Positions 7,739 to 17,954 of a stretch of DNA of 64,000 nt are shown piece after piece (positions within the stretch are counted from its first letter, which is position 1; each line of letters begins with the position of its first letter). The DNA lies in contig NZ_PPCN01000001.1 in NCBI RefSeq assembly GCF_002906165.1, positions 620,001-684,000 on the forward strand, written 5' to 3'. Origin of the DNA: Roseibium marinum (GTDB taxonomy: Bacteria > Pseudomonadota > Alphaproteobacteria > Rhizobiales > Stappiaceae). The notes under the pieces are model-generated. The model saw nothing but the letters and a program-made list of their open reading frames with translations, did not search any database and was not told where the DNA came from. A program made the translations under genes and the position numbers.

Positions 7739-9282
7739 TTGACGGCGATGGACCCGGCGCGGAAATCGAGCACATAGGGGATGTGGCCCGGCTTCGGCGC
7801 CCAGTCGATGTTGGTCTTCATCGCCCAGCTTTCATAAGGGCGGTAAAGCGGCAGAACCGGCGGATCCTGCTTGATACGCTCCATCAGCTCGGCATAGGCC
7901 GCACGGCGCAATTCGGTGTCTCCGGAGAAACGGAACTGTTCCCAGGCCTTGGCGTAGTCTTCGTCGGTGTTGAAGCGGCCTTCGGATTCGGACGGACCGT
8001 GCGGAGCCCACATGACGCCGAAAGAGCCGAACGGATCGGCGAAATACATCGGGTTGGACCAGTTGCGGGCCATCATGTCCGCGGACGAGCCGCTCCATTT
8101 GTCCTGAACGTTGACCCGGCCCTCGATGCCGACCTCGGCCCACATTTCCATGATCGCCTGGGCTGCCAGAACACCGTTGGTGTAGTAGCTGGGGGCCGTA
8201 TCGTAGGTGATTTCAAAACCGTCGTAGCCGGCTTCCTTCAGCAGTTCCTTCGCCTTTTCCGGGTTGTATTCGAAGGTCGTCAGCTCCGGCTGGTACAGCT
8301 CGCCGAATTCCTTCAGCGTATGGGTGGAGGGCACCACGGCCTTGCCGCCCCACAGGGCTTCGTTGAGCGTGTCGCGGTCGATGGCGAGCGACATCGCCTG
8401 GCGGATGCGGGGATCCTTCAGCTTCGGATGGTTCACGTTCATGATCATGACGTGGAACAGGGCGGTGGCGCTGCCGGCTGCCTTCATGTCCGGATCGTTT
8501 TCGATCAGGCCGAGCTGGTCCGGAGCGATGTTGGTGACGATATCGGCTTCACCGGTCTTCAGCGAGGTGATGCGCGAGGCCGTTTCCGGCATGTGCTTGA
8601 CAGTGACCTTGTCGAGAGGCGCCTTTTCGCCCCAGAAGTCGTCGAAACGTTCCCAGACGACGCGCTCGCCCGGAACGAAATCGACAACCTTGTAGGGACC
8701 GGTGCCGACCGGCTTCAGGGAAAAGGCTTCGTAGTCGTCATGCTCGATCTTGTCCGGATCGCCGGCAAGGCTTTTGGTGTAGTCCAGCGGAATGATCATG
8801 ACCTGCTGCAGGTTCAAAAGCGTTTCCCAGAGCGGCTCGGGGCGCTTTGCGGTGATGCGCACGGTGTAGTCGTCGATCTTCTCGGCCTTCTCGAAATTGC
8901 CGAGACGATCGCGGGCACGCACCTGGTAGGGCGGGAAGTCGGCCTGATACATGCGGTTCAGGGAGAAGACGACATCGTCGGCCGTCATGTCTTCGCCATT
9001 GTGGAACTTCACGCCTTCGCGCAGCTTCAGTTCCATCACGGTCGGATTGATCAGCTTCCACTCGGTCGCCAGACCCGGGAGCCACTCGGTGTCGGTGGTG
9101 TCGTGGTTCTTTGCGATCAGCGTGTCGAAGGCGTTGTAGTAGAACTGCGAGCCGACATTGGAGTGGTCGCGGCCCGGATCGAGGTAGCTGGACACGTTGG
9201 CGGCGCCAACGGTGAGTTCGCTCGCGAATGCGCCGGTCGCGATTAGCGACGCCAGTGCGGTGGTTGCCAGTAGTTTCGTCAT
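7735..9282 (-). CDS. ABC transporter substrate-binding protein, family 5 (DppA/OppA type)
   Basis: 515 aa. The signal peptide is MTKLLATTALASLIATGAFA; the mature protein starts near SELTVGAANVSSYLDPG and shows family-5 landmarks (FHNGEDMTADDVVFSLNRM, GTGPYKVVDF, DPRIRQAMSLAIDRD). The ATG at 9282 is preceded by GGAGG; the longer frame upstream is spurious. Family 5 proteins bind peptides, nickel, opines or oligosaccharides, so the ligand cannot be read from sequence. It follows the two permease genes, with a small gap of 65 bp. Confidence 0.93.
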   Translation of the reverse strand: MTKLLATTALASLIATGAFASELTVGAANVSSYLDPGRDHSNVGSQFYYNAFDTLIAKNHDTTDTEWLPGLATEWKLINPTVMELKLREGVKFHNGEDMTADDVVFSLNRMYQADFPPYQVRARDRLGNFEKAEKIDDYTVRITAKRPEPLWETLLNLQQVMIIPLDYTKSLAGDPDKIEHDDYEAFSLKPVGTGPYKVVDFVPGERVVWERFDDFWGEKAPLDKVTVKHMPETASRITSLKTGEADIVTNIAPDQLGLIENDPDMKAAGSATALFHVMIMNVNHPKLKDPRIRQAMSLAIDRDTLNEALWGGKAVVPSTHTLKEFGELYQPELTTFEYNPEKAKELLKEAGYDGFEITYDTAPSYYTNGVLAAQAIMEMWAEVGIEGRVNVQDKWSGSSADMMARNWSNPMYFADPFGSFGVMWAPHGPSESEGRFNTDEDYAKAWEQFRFSGDTELRRAAYAELMERIKQDPPVLPLYRPYESWAMKTNIDWAPKPGHIPYVLDFRAGSIAVN

Positions 9283-9347
9283 CTTGAGCCTCCAAGGCTT
9301 CGGGGGGTGTTGCTTTGGCCGTTCCGGCTTCTGTTGTTGTTGCGGGA

Positions 9348-10238
9348 TCAGCGGGTCCTGAGACGGACATCCGCCTTGTCGCGCAGCCAGTCGCCGAGGA
9401 TCTGGACTGCGAAGGTGAGGAGCAGGATCGCGGCGGCGGGGACGAGCACGATCCACGGAGCGGTCGGCAGGTAGTCGCGGCCGATGCCGACCATCGACCC
9501 CAGGGTCGCCGTCGGCGGCTGAACGCCGAGACCGAGGAACGAGAGGGTCGATTCCAGGATCACGATGTTTGAGAAATTCAGGGTGAACTGGACGACGATC
9601 GGCGACACGACATTGGGCAGGATGTGGCGGAAGGCGATCCGCAAGGGCGTCGCGCCTGCCGCCTGGGCGGCCTCGACGAACGGCATCTGGATCAGCTTCT
9701 TCACTTCCGCCCGGACAATCCGCGCGTATTGCTCCCAGCCGTAGACGCCCAGAACCAGGATCATGACATCGAGAGACGATCCCATGACCGCCAGAATCAG
9801 AAGCGCGATCAGGGTGAAGGGAATGGCGATCTGGATATCGACCATGCCCATGACCAAGTCTTCAAGGACGCCGCCGGCGATACCGGCCAGCAAACCCAGC
9901 GTGCCGCCGATCAGGAGGCCGATGATGGAGCCCGCCAGGGCCAGCGCGAAGGTGAGGCGCAGGCCGTAGATGCAGCGCGAGAGAATGTCCCGGCCGAGTT
10001 CGTCCGTGCCGAGAAAAAAACCGTCCTTGTAGCGCTCGAAGCCGAGCGGTGGCCGCAGCCGGGAAATCAGGCTCTGGTCATTCGGATCGAAGGGCGCGAT
10101 CAGCGGTGCGGCAAGAGCCACGACGATCAGGGCCAGCCCGACGAGGAGGGCGATCCGCACGATCCAGTTCGCATCCGACCACATCGGAATATGGAAAGGA
10201 GTGCCGCGCGATGAAGAGGTTTGGGTCACATCGGTCAT
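9348..10238 (-). CDS. ABC transporter permease, DppC type
   Basis: 296 aa with an N-terminal cytoplasmic tail, a first membrane helix (IALLVGLALIVVALAAPLIA) and the BPD_transp_1 region with the EAA-loop signature EAAQAAGATPLRIAFRHILP. The ATG at 10238 is chosen because AAGGG lies 8 nt upstream; the longer frame would use TTG and overlap the previous gene. It is the heterodimer partner of the permease encoded directly upstream, 4 bp away. Confidence 0.92.
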   Translation of the reverse strand: MTDVTQTSSSRGTPFHIPMWSDANWIVRIALLVGLALIVVALAAPLIAPFDPNDQSLISRLRPPLGFERYKDGFFLGTDELGRDILSRCIYGLRLTFALALAGSIIGLLIGGTLGLLAGIAGGVLEDLVMGMVDIQIAIPFTLIALLILAVMGSSLDVMILVLGVYGWEQYARIVRAEVKKLIQMPFVEAAQAAGATPLRIAFRHILPNVVSPIVVQFTLNFSNIVILESTLSFLGLGVQPPTATLGSMVGIGRDYLPTAPWIVLVPAAAILLLTFAVQILGDWLRDKADVRLRTR

Positions 10239-10242
10239 CTGC

Positions 10243-11169
10243 TCATCCCTTGGCAAGCCGGATGCGGGGATCCGCGTAGGCGTAGGCGATGTCGACCGTC
10301 GCGTTGATCACGATGACGACGATGGCGACCGACAGAACGCCGAACTGAAGGACGGGATAGTCGCGAAGGATGGCGGACCGCACGAGCAGGTCGCCGATGC
10401 CGGGCCAGGCGAAGATCGCTTCCACGACGACGCTGCCGGCGGCGGCCAGTCCCGCGATCTGCAGTCCGATCACGGAGAGAAGCGTGATGGAGGCATTGCG
10501 CAGGCCGTGTTTCAGGATGACGATCCACTCCGGCAGACCCTTCGCGCGGGCCGTGCGCATATAGTCCTGGCTGAGCACGTCCAGCATGGCGTTGCGGGTA
10601 AACCGGGTGATGGCGGCGACCAGCATTCCGGAGATCGCAAGCGTGGGCATGATGAAGTGCAGGGCGGAACCGTCCCCGATCACGGGCAGCCAGTTAAGCG
10701 TGTAGCCGAAGATCAGCACCAGCAGGATGCCGATGATGAAGGCGGGCACGGCATAGCCGAGAAAGGCGATGACCATGACCACGCTGCCGACGATGCTGGT
10801 GCGATAGATCGCGGCCAGGATACCGAGCGGCACGGACACGATCAGGGTGAAGCTTACCGCGCTGAGCAGCAGTTTCAGGGACGGCCATGCCCGTCCCAGC
10901 ACGATTTGCGATACCGGGCGGCGCTCAAGGAAGGACAGGCCGAACTCGCCGGAGAAGACGGAGGCAAGGTAGCGCCAGTATTGGGTTCCGATGGAGGCAT
11001 CCAGACCGTAATAGGCGATCAGAAGCTCCCGGTCTTCGCGGGTAATGCCTTCGCCGAGAACGAAATCGACCGGATTGCCGGAGAGCCTTGTGGCAAAGAA
11101 CACCAGCGACACGATGACGACCAGGGTGATCGCCATTTTCACGAGGGTGCGCAACACATAGGTCAGCAT
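10243..11169 (-). CDS. ABC transporter permease, DppB type
   Basis: 308 aa beginning MLTYVLRTLVKMAITLVVIV, the usual DppB first helix, followed by SGNPVDFVLG and the conserved loop RTARAKGLPEWIVILKHGLRN. It forms the inner-membrane channel with the DppC-type protein. GAGGTGG lies before the ATG; this SD sits inside the end of the HAD gene, with which it overlaps by 7 bp, so the two are translationally coupled. Confidence 0.93.
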   Translation of the reverse strand: MLTYVLRTLVKMAITLVVIVSLVFFATRLSGNPVDFVLGEGITREDRELLIAYYGLDASIGTQYWRYLASVFSGEFGLSFLERRPVSQIVLGRAWPSLKLLLSAVSFTLIVSVPLGILAAIYRTSIVGSVVMVIAFLGYAVPAFIIGILLVLIFGYTLNWLPVIGDGSALHFIMPTLAISGMLVAAITRFTRNAMLDVLSQDYMRTARAKGLPEWIVILKHGLRNASITLLSVIGLQIAGLAAAGSVVVEAIFAWPGIGDLLVRSAILRDYPVLQFGVLSVAIVVIVINATVDIAYAYADPRIRLAKG

Positions 11170-11975
11170 GAAGCCACCTCGATGGTTGTCGGTTCAGGGA
11201 GGGTCTGGGGTGTTTCCGGATAGCCGGCCGCCGGCGTCCGCCGGCCGTCCGCGACAAGGTGAATGAAATCGAGGCCGGCACGGATGGCCGCGGCGCCATC
11301 GGTATCGGCATTGTCGCCGACGAAGACTGCATCGGCCGTCGGAACGCCGGCATTTTTGAGGGCGGCTTCGATCAGGAACGGTTCGGGTTTGCCGAAAACC
11401 CTTGCCGGAATGTCAGGCCAGCAGGCCTGGAACGCCGCGAAAAGCGAACCGGTCTCCGGTACGGGCCGGCCATCGGCATTCGGGTGGGAGAGATCCGGAT
11501 TGGTTAAAACCAGTTCCGCTCCCTTGTCCAGAAGACGAAGGGCCCGTTCCAGGCAATTCAGGGTGAAGCTTGTATCGCGGCCGAGCACGACGACATCGGC
11601 GCGGTCGTCGGTTTCCTGCAGGCCGAGATCCGCTGCGAGGTGCCGAAGCGGCGGTTCCGCGAACAAAAGCACCCGCGCGCCGGGGCGCTCCGCCGCGACT
11701 GTGCGCACAGCAAGCTCGCCGGCGAGGAAAATGCGGTCGGGCGGCAGCTCCAGCCCGATCGCCTTGAGTTTCCCTGAAAGCGTGGCTCCGGTATCCGCCG
11801 AGTTGTTCGATACGATCGACAGCCGGGTCCCGGCGGCCTGCACGAAGTCTTGCGCTCCGGGCAGGGCGCGCGCCTCGGCAATCAGGCATCCGTCCAGATC
11901 GCAGAGAATAGCCGCGTAGTCATCGACATCCGCCGCGCTCAGCGTTTTGGTCAGTGTTGTTTTGCGCGCATGCAT
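11163..11975 (-). CDS. HAD-superfamily phosphatase (NagD / p-nitrophenylphosphatase-like)
   Basis: 270 aa. HAD motif I is degenerate at its second Asp position but recognisable (AAILCDLDGCLI: DLDG), motif II is SIVSNNS, motif III includes FGKPEPFL and motif IV is FVGDNADTD. The GKP and GDNADTD signatures match class IIA (NagD-like) sugar or nucleotide monophosphate phosphatases. First gene of the Dpp-type operon; its product could dephosphorylate an imported phosphorylated compound. A GTG at 11987 with a GGACAGGT upstream sequence is an alternative start. Confidence 0.88.
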   Translation of the reverse strand: MHARKTTLTKTLSAADVDDYAAILCDLDGCLIAEARALPGAQDFVQAAGTRLSIVSNNSADTGATLSGKLKAIGLELPPDRIFLAGELAVRTVAAERPGARVLLFAEPPLRHLAADLGLQETDDRADVVVLGRDTSFTLNCLERALRLLDKGAELVLTNPDLSHPNADGRPVPETGSLFAAFQACWPDIPARVFGKPEPFLIEAALKNAGVPTADAVFVGDNADTDGAAAIRAGLDFIHLVADGRRTPAAGYPETPQTLPEPTTIEVASC

Positions 11976-12111
11976 TGCGAATTCCACACCTGTCCGCTTG
12001 CCGTTCAGCCCGCGCTGACCGGCATTGAAATGTCCGCCGGTCGGTCCGGCGACGGTCGAATTTCAGAAAAGCCTTGTCCGGTGGAGGCGGCCTGCTGAGG
12101 TCGCGATCAAA

Positions 12112-12146
12112 CTGTCGTTACTCTGTGACGTTGCCGTTACAGACAG
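12112..12146. promoter_or_regulatory. Candidate LysR operator in the HAD-LysR divergent region
   Basis: A nested dyad: inner CTGTGACG-TTGC-CGTTACAG (12123-12142), containing a T-N11-A core, and outer CTGTC (12112-12116) / GACAG (12142-12146). It lies between the divergently transcribed transporter operon (start 11975) and LysR gene (12203), the classic position for autoregulation plus activation of the neighbouring operon. Confidence 0.55.
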
Positions 12147-12202
12147 AACGTAAAGTTTGGGGTGATGAAACTTTTGGCTTTATTCTTTGGAGAAAGACGG
12201 AA

Positions 12203-13111
12203 ATGTCCGTAACGCTGCCCCGTATTCGCGCCGTCAACGCGGTCGCTGCCGGTGGGTCGTATGCTGCTGCGGCACGTGCGCTGAAAATTTCGCAACCGGC
12301 CGTCGCCAGGCATGTGAAAGACCTTGAAACCGAATATGGCGTCCGTCTGTTCGATCGAAAGAACGGCATTCTGTCGCCGACGCCCTTATGCAACGAACTC
12401 TGTGATATCGCCGAACGCATGGAAGAGGCCGAGCGCGCGGCAACACGGCTCCTGACCCGGCACAACACACTTCTCAACGGCAGGCTGGTCGTCGGTCTCG
12501 GCAATTCGATGCCCGGCATGGCGTTGATCGCCCTGTTCCTGAAAAGGCATCCAAGCATCGAGATCGCCGTGGAGACCGGATCGCACGAACAGATCACCCG
12601 TGCGGTGCTGACCCGTGAGGTGGATATCGGCGTGTTGCCGGATGTTCCCGCCGACGGCCGCTTCCGGCGCGAACTGCTGGCAAGGCAGAACGTGGTCGCG
12701 ATCGTTCACCCGGACAGCCCGCTGTCGCGGGAAAACCCGGTTACATGCGAGCGTCTCATGGCCGAACCCCTGATCTTCCGGACAAAAGGCTCGTCGACCC
12801 AGCGGGTGGTTGACCGGGCCTTTCGCACCGCCGGCTTCGAACCGTCGCCGCTCCTGACCCTCGATACGCGCGACGCGGTCTACGAGGCCGTCGTCAACGG
12901 GCTGGGTGTCGGCTTCATGTGGCGGTTCGGAACCGGCCGCACCGACATTGTGCACCGTGTCTCGGTGACCGACATGCATCGCCAATATGAAGAGGCGGTC
13001 TTTTCGCTGACGGACGAACGAAATCTGCTGTTCGATGCATTCTATTCCACCGTCACGGCCTTCCGGAGCGAGGCCGAGGTCATCCTGGAAAACGGCAAAC
13101 CTTTTCCTTGA
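12203..13111 (+). CDS. LysR family regulator of the Dpp-type phosphatase operon
   Basis: 302 aa. HTH at about residues 5-62 (SYAAAARALKISQPAVARHVKDLE), then the effector-binding domain. The ATG at 12203 follows TTTGGAGAAAGACGGAA; the frame extends upstream without a domain. Divergent from the operon 11975-5012 and separated by 227 bp that contain the dyad at 12112-12146, so it probably controls that operon. Confidence 0.92.
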   Translation: MSVTLPRIRAVNAVAAGGSYAAAARALKISQPAVARHVKDLETEYGVRLFDRKNGILSPTPLCNELCDIAERMEEAERAATRLLTRHNTLLNGRLVVGLGNSMPGMALIALFLKRHPSIEIAVETGSHEQITRAVLTREVDIGVLPDVPADGRFRRELLARQNVVAIVHPDSPLSRENPVTCERLMAEPLIFRTKGSSTQRVVDRAFRTAGFEPSPLLTLDTRDAVYEAVVNGLGVGFMWRFGTGRTDIVHRVSVTDMHRQYEEAVFSLTDERNLLFDAFYSTVTAFRSEAEVILENGKPFP

Positions 13112-13196
13112 TGAAGGCAGCCTGTCTGCCGCCGCCTCCACCTCCGTCTCCACGGGCCAGCCCGACGCCGTCGACGTGCCGATGTGCTCGTCGAAG

Positions 13197-14213
13197 TCAG
13201 ATCTTCATGACGATCCGGCCCTCGATCTGGCCTGCCTTCATCCGGTCGAAAATACTGTTGACGTCGTCCAGCGTTTCCTCGGTGTAATGCGCGGCAACCT
13301 TGCCTTCGGCGGCAAAGGCGAGGGATTCCAGCAGATCGAGTCGTGTGCCCACGATGGAGCCCCGGATGGTCTTGCCGTTCAGCACCGTATCGAAGATCGA
13401 CAGGGGGAAGTCTTCCGGCGGCAGACCGACGAGACTCATGGTGCCGCCGCGCGCCAGCATGCCGACACCTTGCTGGAAGGACTTGCCCGCGACCGCGGTG
13501 ACCAGAACGCCTTCCGCGCCGCCGCCTGCCTGCACTTCGGCCACCGGATCGCATTCAAGTGCATTGATCACCTGATCCGCACCCAGTTTGCGGGCGAGTT
13601 CCAGCTTGTCGTTGGCAATGTCCACGGCGATGACGTGCAGCCCCATCGCCTTGGCGTATTGCACGGCCATGTGGCCGAGGCCGCCGATCCCGGAAATGAC
13701 CACGGTCTGACCCGGGCGGGTGTCGGTTTCCTTCAGTCCCTTGTAGACGGTGACGCCGGCACACAGCACAGGCGCGGCCGCCGCAAGGCCAAGGCCGTCC
13801 GGAATGTGCCCGACATAGTCGGGATCGGCCAGAACGTAATCCGCGAAACCGCCGTTCACGCTGTAACCGGTGTTCTGCTGGTCGTTGCAAAGAGTTTCCC
13901 AGCCGCCCATGCAATGTCTGCAATGGCCGCAGGCCGAATGCAGCCACGGAATGCCGACTCGATCGCCTTCCTTGACCGCAGTGACACCGGCACCGACTTC
14001 GGCGACGATCCCGACGCCTTCATGGCCGGGAATGAACGGTGGATTGGGCTTGACCGGCCAGTCGCCGTTGGCAGCGTGCAGGTCCGTATGGCAAACCCCG
14101 GAGGCTTCCACCTTCACGACGATCTTGCCGTCCGTCACAACCGGCTTCTCCACCTCGCAAATGTCCAGGGGAGCACCGAACTTGCGCACTACGGCGGCTT
14201 TCATGCTGACCAT
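13197..14213 (-). CDS. adhP: Zinc-dependent alcohol dehydrogenase, AdhP type
   Basis: 338 aa MDR-family enzyme. Catalytic zinc ligands: Cys in GVCHTDLH, the GHEGVG motif with His-Glu, and a later Cys ([11 protein letters not shown]). Structural zinc ligands: CGHCRHC...C. The NAD-binding Rossmann motif is [17 protein letters not shown]. The length and [15 protein letters not shown] fit AdhP, which oxidises ethanol or propanol or reduces the aldehydes. AAAGGAT lies 9 nt before the ATG at 14213; an ATG three codons later is possible. Monocistronic and convergent with the LysR gene. Confidence 0.92.
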   Translation of the reverse strand: MVSMKAAVVRKFGAPLDICEVEKPVVTDGKIVVKVEASGVCHTDLHAANGDWPVKPNPPFIPGHEGVGIVAEVGAGVTAVKEGDRVGIPWLHSACGHCRHCMGGWETLCNDQQNTGYSVNGGFADYVLADPDYVGHIPDGLGLAAAAPVLCAGVTVYKGLKETDTRPGQTVVISGIGGLGHMAVQYAKAMGLHVIAVDIANDKLELARKLGADQVINALECDPVAEVQAGGGAEGVLVTAVAGKSFQQGVGMLARGGTMSLVGLPPEDFPLSIFDTVLNGKTIRGSIVGTRLDLLESLAFAAEGKVAAHYTEETLDDVNSIFDRMKAGQIEGRIVMKI

Positions 14214-14523
14214 GCCAGATATCCTTTTCCATATCGATCGTGAAACCCTTGCTCGGCCGGAGGTCCTGCCGACAGGACCTGTTTCGTGCATCGGGCGATA
14301 ACGTGACGCAAACCGGTGACATTCGCCTGCCTGGCGTAAAAGCGGGAATGCCGACAGCCCGGGAAACCGGTTTTGCGCGATAGCGGAAGTCATATGGGAG
14401 GCAGCCGGGTCACGCCAGTTCGTCCGATTACGTACCGGGAACCATGCTGGCCGAAATACACAAGCGACAAACGGCGATGCGCCTGTCAGGCGAGGGAAGG
14501 TTCATCGGCGGCACTGCGCCCCA
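14214..14523. other. Intergenic region upstream of adhP
   Basis: 310 bp between adhP and the stop of the permease gene. It holds the adhP promoter region and a short hairpin GGTCCTG (14262-14268) / CAGGACC (14273-14279), 50 bp upstream of the adhP ATG in the untranslated leader. No gene or known regulator site was recognised. Confidence 0.4.
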
Positions 14524-16083
14524 TCACTTGCTCCGCCTGTCGGAGCGACCGACCCATTCCAGCACCGGAGTCAGCTGGTAGAGCAGCACGGACAGGAGAA
14601 TGGAGACCACCGCGACGGCCCAGATCATGCCGTAGTCGAGATAGCCGCGCGACTGGTTGAGAAGATTGCCGAGGCCTTTTCCGGTGGCCAGCCACTCCGC
14701 GATCATGACGCCCAGCAGGGCCTTGGGCAGGGCGAGGCGCGCGGCGACGAACAGCCACTGCCGGCTGGCGGGAATTGCGATCAGCCGCAGCTTGCGGAGT
14801 GTGGAAGCGCCATAGGCATCGACAAGATCGAACGCGGCCTTGGGGATCATGGCAAAGCCCTGCGCCAGAACGACGAAGGCTGCGAAGAACGTGACGGAAA
14901 TGGTGATCACCAGCGTCACCGTTATTCCCCGCCCGAAGATCAGCACCGCCAGCGGCGTCAGCGCCACCAGCGGCATGGTCTGCGTCACCAGCGCGAAAGG
15001 CAGAAGCGCCCGCATCAGAAGAGGCGCGGCGAAGGAAAGCAGCGCCAGGGCGAAGGCAAAGCCGAGCCCCAGCAGCATGCCTGCAATGGTGATCGGCACG
15101 GTTTCGGCAAGTGCCGCCAGCAGGCGCGTCTGCGCGGAAGATGCGGTCTTGCCGGTGATGAGATAGTCGATCACGCCCATCGGCGTCTTGGCGATGATCG
15201 GGGAAAGATCCGCCCACAACAGCATTGCCTGCCAGATCAGCAGCGGCATCAGGATCGCGGCGGCCAGCAGCAGCGCGCGGCGGACGGGCGCCTCGCTTGC
15301 CGTGTCCGGTTCCGGGCCCGCGATGCCGATGTTCACCGCGCGGTTGAGCGACGTCGTGCGCGCGGCAAGGGTCGCGGACAGGGCATAGCCAAGTCCGGCG
15401 ATTGCAGTGGCGGTGAGACCGATCCCCCAGAGACGGTCCGGTTCCGCGCGTCCGAGCGAGCCGAGCAGAAAGGTGCCGAGGCCCCATCGGGCGCCGGAGC
15501 CGAATTCCGCCAGGACGGCCCCGAGCACCGCGGCCGGCGCCGCCACCTGAAACCCGCTCAGGATGGCGGGCAGGGCCGCCCGCAGACGCAACAGCCAGAG
15601 TGTCCTCAGCGGACCGCCGCCATAGGCACGGATGAGATCCACCGCGCGCGGATCGGCCGACCGCAAACCGGCCATGGCGGCGGTCATCGTCGGGAAATAG
15701 ACTAGCAGGGCGGCGAGGGTGATCCGCGCCGTTTCGCCGTCGAGCGCGATCACCAGTACCGGCGCGATGGCAATCGGTGGCACGGTGAAGGCGGCGATGT
15801 TGACGCCCCGGAAAATCCGCTCCGTCACCGGCCACAGACAAAAGGAGACGGCAGCGGTGAGCGCCACGGTGTTGCCGATGAGGAAGCCGAGTGAGGCGGT
15901 GTAAAGCGTGGCGCCGACATGCGGCCAGTATTCGCGCCATTCCGCCGCCAGCCGCAGGAGGATTGCCGAGAGGGGCGGCAGCGTGCCGTCGGCAACCAGT
16001 TTCAACTGTCCGGCAAACTCCCAGGCAGCCAGCAGCAGGAGGATCAGAACGCCCGTGGCGATATGATCTCCGAGCCGGGTCAT
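14524..16083 (-). CDS. ABC transporter permease with two fused membrane domains (SsuC/TauC/ThiX family)
   Basis: 519 aa, about twice the usual 250-270. It contains two BPD_transp_1 halves: the first (about 1-250) with the loop [25 protein letters not shown], the second (about 270-515) with [23 protein letters not shown]. Each half has about six hydrophobic helices, so one polypeptide can supply the whole channel. The ATG at 16083 overlaps the ATPase stop by 4 bp (ATGA). Partner of the ATPase and NMT1-like binding protein upstream. Confidence 0.92.
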   Translation of the reverse strand: MTRLGDHIATGVLILLLLAAWEFAGQLKLVADGTLPPLSAILLRLAAEWREYWPHVGATLYTASLGFLIGNTVALTAAVSFCLWPVTERIFRGVNIAAFTVPPIAIAPVLVIALDGETARITLAALLVYFPTMTAAMAGLRSADPRAVDLIRAYGGGPLRTLWLLRLRAALPAILSGFQVAAPAAVLGAVLAEFGSGARWGLGTFLLGSLGRAEPDRLWGIGLTATAIAGLGYALSATLAARTTSLNRAVNIGIAGPEPDTASEAPVRRALLLAAAILMPLLIWQAMLLWADLSPIIAKTPMGVIDYLITGKTASSAQTRLLAALAETVPITIAGMLLGLGFAFALALLSFAAPLLMRALLPFALVTQTMPLVALTPLAVLIFGRGITVTLVITISVTFFAAFVVLAQGFAMIPKAAFDLVDAYGASTLRKLRLIAIPASRQWLFVAARLALPKALLGVMIAEWLATGKGLGNLLNQSRGYLDYGMIWAVAVVSILLSVLLYQLTPVLEWVGRSDRRSK

Positions 16084-16928
16084 GCCGTTGTCCCGGTCTT
16101 TGCCGGGGCGGTTACAGATGAAGTCTCCAGGGCAGCGGTTTCGGCGGCGGCGCTGGCGGCCGAGGTTTCGGGATCCAGCAGGGCGGCGATCCTGTCGCAC
16201 ACGTGGTGAAACGCGGGGTCGCGCAGCAGTTCCGCACCGCGCGGACGGGAGAAGGAAACCGGAATGTCGGCAAGCACCCGCGCCGGCCGGGGCGACAGCA
16301 CGATGACACGGTCGGCCAGATAGACCGCCTCGTCGATGCCATGGGTTATCAGCAGCGTTGTCGGCCGTTTCGCCGACCAGATACGCTGCAGTTCGAGATT
16401 CATCTGCCGCCTGAGGATCAGGTCGAGAGCCCCGAACGGCTCGTCCATCAGCAGCACCCGGGGCTCCGTCGCCAGCGACCGGGCGATGGCGACGCGCTGG
16501 CGCATGCCGCCGGACAGTTCGCCCGGGCGGGCCTTCTCGAACCCCTTGAGCCCGACCAGCTCGATCAGGCCGTTTATCTTCGCCGCGTCCGGGCGCTTGC
16601 GCCCGAGCACTTCGAACGGCAGGCGGATATTGCTTTCAACGCTGCGCCATGGGAGCAGGGCCGCATCCTGGAATGCGACCCCGACCGCCCCGGAACGGCA
16701 GATCGACCGTGGGCTGTCGCCGCCGATCCGCAGCGATCCGGAATCCTCGCTCTCCAGCGCCAGCGCCAGCCGGAGCAGCGTGGACTTGCCACATCCGGAC
16801 GGTCCCAGCAGCGCGGTGAAGGACCCGGCCGGACAGTCGAGCGAGAGATTGTCGATGACGGGCAGAGCCTTGCCCTTGATTGAAAACGCCTTGGAGACGT
16901 TCGTGAACTGAAGGGGAAGGCCCTGCAT
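16080..16928 (-). CDS. ABC transporter ATP-binding protein (SsuB/TauB family)
   Basis: 282 aa. Walker [11 protein letters not shown]-loop [12 protein letters not shown] (the LLPW of nitrate/sulfonate/taurine-type ATPases), signature [15 protein letters not shown], Walker [13 protein letters not shown] and switch His in [12 protein letters not shown]-terminal Ala/Thr-rich tail is unusual but short. The gene lies between the binding-protein and permease genes and is tightly spaced with both. Confidence 0.94.
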   Translation of the reverse strand: MQGLPLQFTNVSKAFSIKGKALPVIDNLSLDCPAGSFTALLGPSGCGKSTLLRLALALESEDSGSLRIGGDSPRSICRSGAVGVAFQDAALLPWRSVESNIRLPFEVLGRKRPDAAKINGLIELVGLKGFEKARPGELSGGMRQRVAIARSLATEPRVLLMDEPFGALDLILRRQMNLELQRIWSAKRPTTLLITHGIDEAVYLADRVIVLSPRPARVLADIPVSFSRPRGAELLRDPAFHHVCDRIAALLDPETSAASAAAETAALETSSVTAPAKTGTTA

Positions 16929-16934
16929 TTCCGG

Positions 16935-17921
16935 TCAGCCTTTGATCTCTTCCAGGAGGCTCGTGTCGAACATGTCGGGCGTTGCCTTGATGCCGATCCG
17001 GCCAAGGGTCTCGATATTGGCGGCGATCCCCTCCGCGTCCATTGTAAAGATCCCGCCGGAATGTTCCATCAGCGGCTTCTGGGCGCCATTGAAGAAGACT
17101 TCGTTTTCGATGGTGCGGCCGGTTCCGGCAAACCAGGTGGAGGCGAATTTCGGCGGATAGGAGGCGGTGTCGGCGAAGTTGGCATTCCAGCCCGCGCGGC
17201 TCGCCTTCAGCCAGGCGACCAGTTCGGCGCGCTTGGTCTTCAGCACCTCTTCGGTCACCACGACCGTGTCGTTATAGGTCTTGTAGCCGAAATCGTAGAG
17301 CAGGAAGCTGACGGCTTTTTCGCCGGACTGTTCGATCGTGAAGGGCACGTTGGTGGTGAAGTCGAGCGAGGCGTCGATTTCGCCCTTGATCAGCGGTGTC
17401 GGATCGTAGGCGTAGGGAACGATATTGACCTCCGAGCGGTCGATGCCGTTGATCGCCAGCAGCGCCTCGACCGAGATGACATTGACCGGCGGCACCGCAA
17501 GCGTCTTGCCCTTGAGTTCCTCCGGCGAATTGATCGGCGTCTTGGCGAGCGAAACGATGCCGATCGGATTCTTCTGATATTGCGCGCCGATGATCTTGAA
17601 CGGTGCGCCCTGATCGACAATCGTCTTGATGGTCGTGTCCGGCGTGGTCAGCGCCAGGTCCGCCTTGCCGGCGATGATCGAACTTTCCGGGATCACGTCC
17701 GGACCGCCGGACAGATAGGTCAGGTCCAGGCCTTCATTCTTATAGAACCCGTCGTCGATGGCGGCGAAGTAGCCGGCGAATTCCGCGTCGTTGATCCAGG
17801 CAGCCTGCATGGTCAGCGGAGTGGCGGCGAGGGCGCGCGAGACGAAGCCCGGCATGGCGCCGGCGGCTGCGCCGGTGCCCATGAGTTGCAGGAAACGGCG
17901 GCGGTTGGTCATAAGCGGCAT
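16935..17921 (-). CDS. ABC transporter substrate-binding protein, NMT1/SsuA-like
   Basis: 328 aa with a twin-arginine-like signal (NRRRFLQLMGTGAAAGAMPG, cleavage near ALA-ATP). The mature part TMQAAWINDAEFAGYFAAID matches NMT1/THI5-like binding proteins of nitrate, sulfonate, pyrimidine or riboflavin transporters. The Cys-rich THI5 motif is absent, so thiamine-precursor binding is not supported. Start chosen at the ATG 9 nt after AAAGG; the first ATG of the frame has no SD spacing. Confidence 0.9.
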   Translation of the reverse strand: MPLMTNRRRFLQLMGTGAAAGAMPGFVSRALAATPLTMQAAWINDAEFAGYFAAIDDGFYKNEGLDLTYLSGGPDVIPESSIIAGKADLALTTPDTTIKTIVDQGAPFKIIGAQYQKNPIGIVSLAKTPINSPEELKGKTLAVPPVNVISVEALLAINGIDRSEVNIVPYAYDPTPLIKGEIDASLDFTTNVPFTIEQSGEKAVSFLLYDFGYKTYNDTVVVTEEVLKTKRAELVAWLKASRAGWNANFADTASYPPKFASTWFAGTGRTIENEVFFNGAQKPLMEHSGGIFTMDAEGIAANIETLGRIGIKATPDMFDTSLLEEIKG

Positions 17922-17954
17922 CAAATGCATCCTTTCATATCCGGGAAGGCGGTT

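Noticed and set aside
7723..9246. 507-codon plus-strand frame
   Set aside because: Antisense shadow of the family 5 binding-protein gene, which has a signal peptide, an SD and strong homology.
16935..17921. Thiamine-precursor binding protein (ThiY)
   Set aside because: The Cys-rich motif of THI5/ThiY proteins is absent and there are no thi genes nearby.
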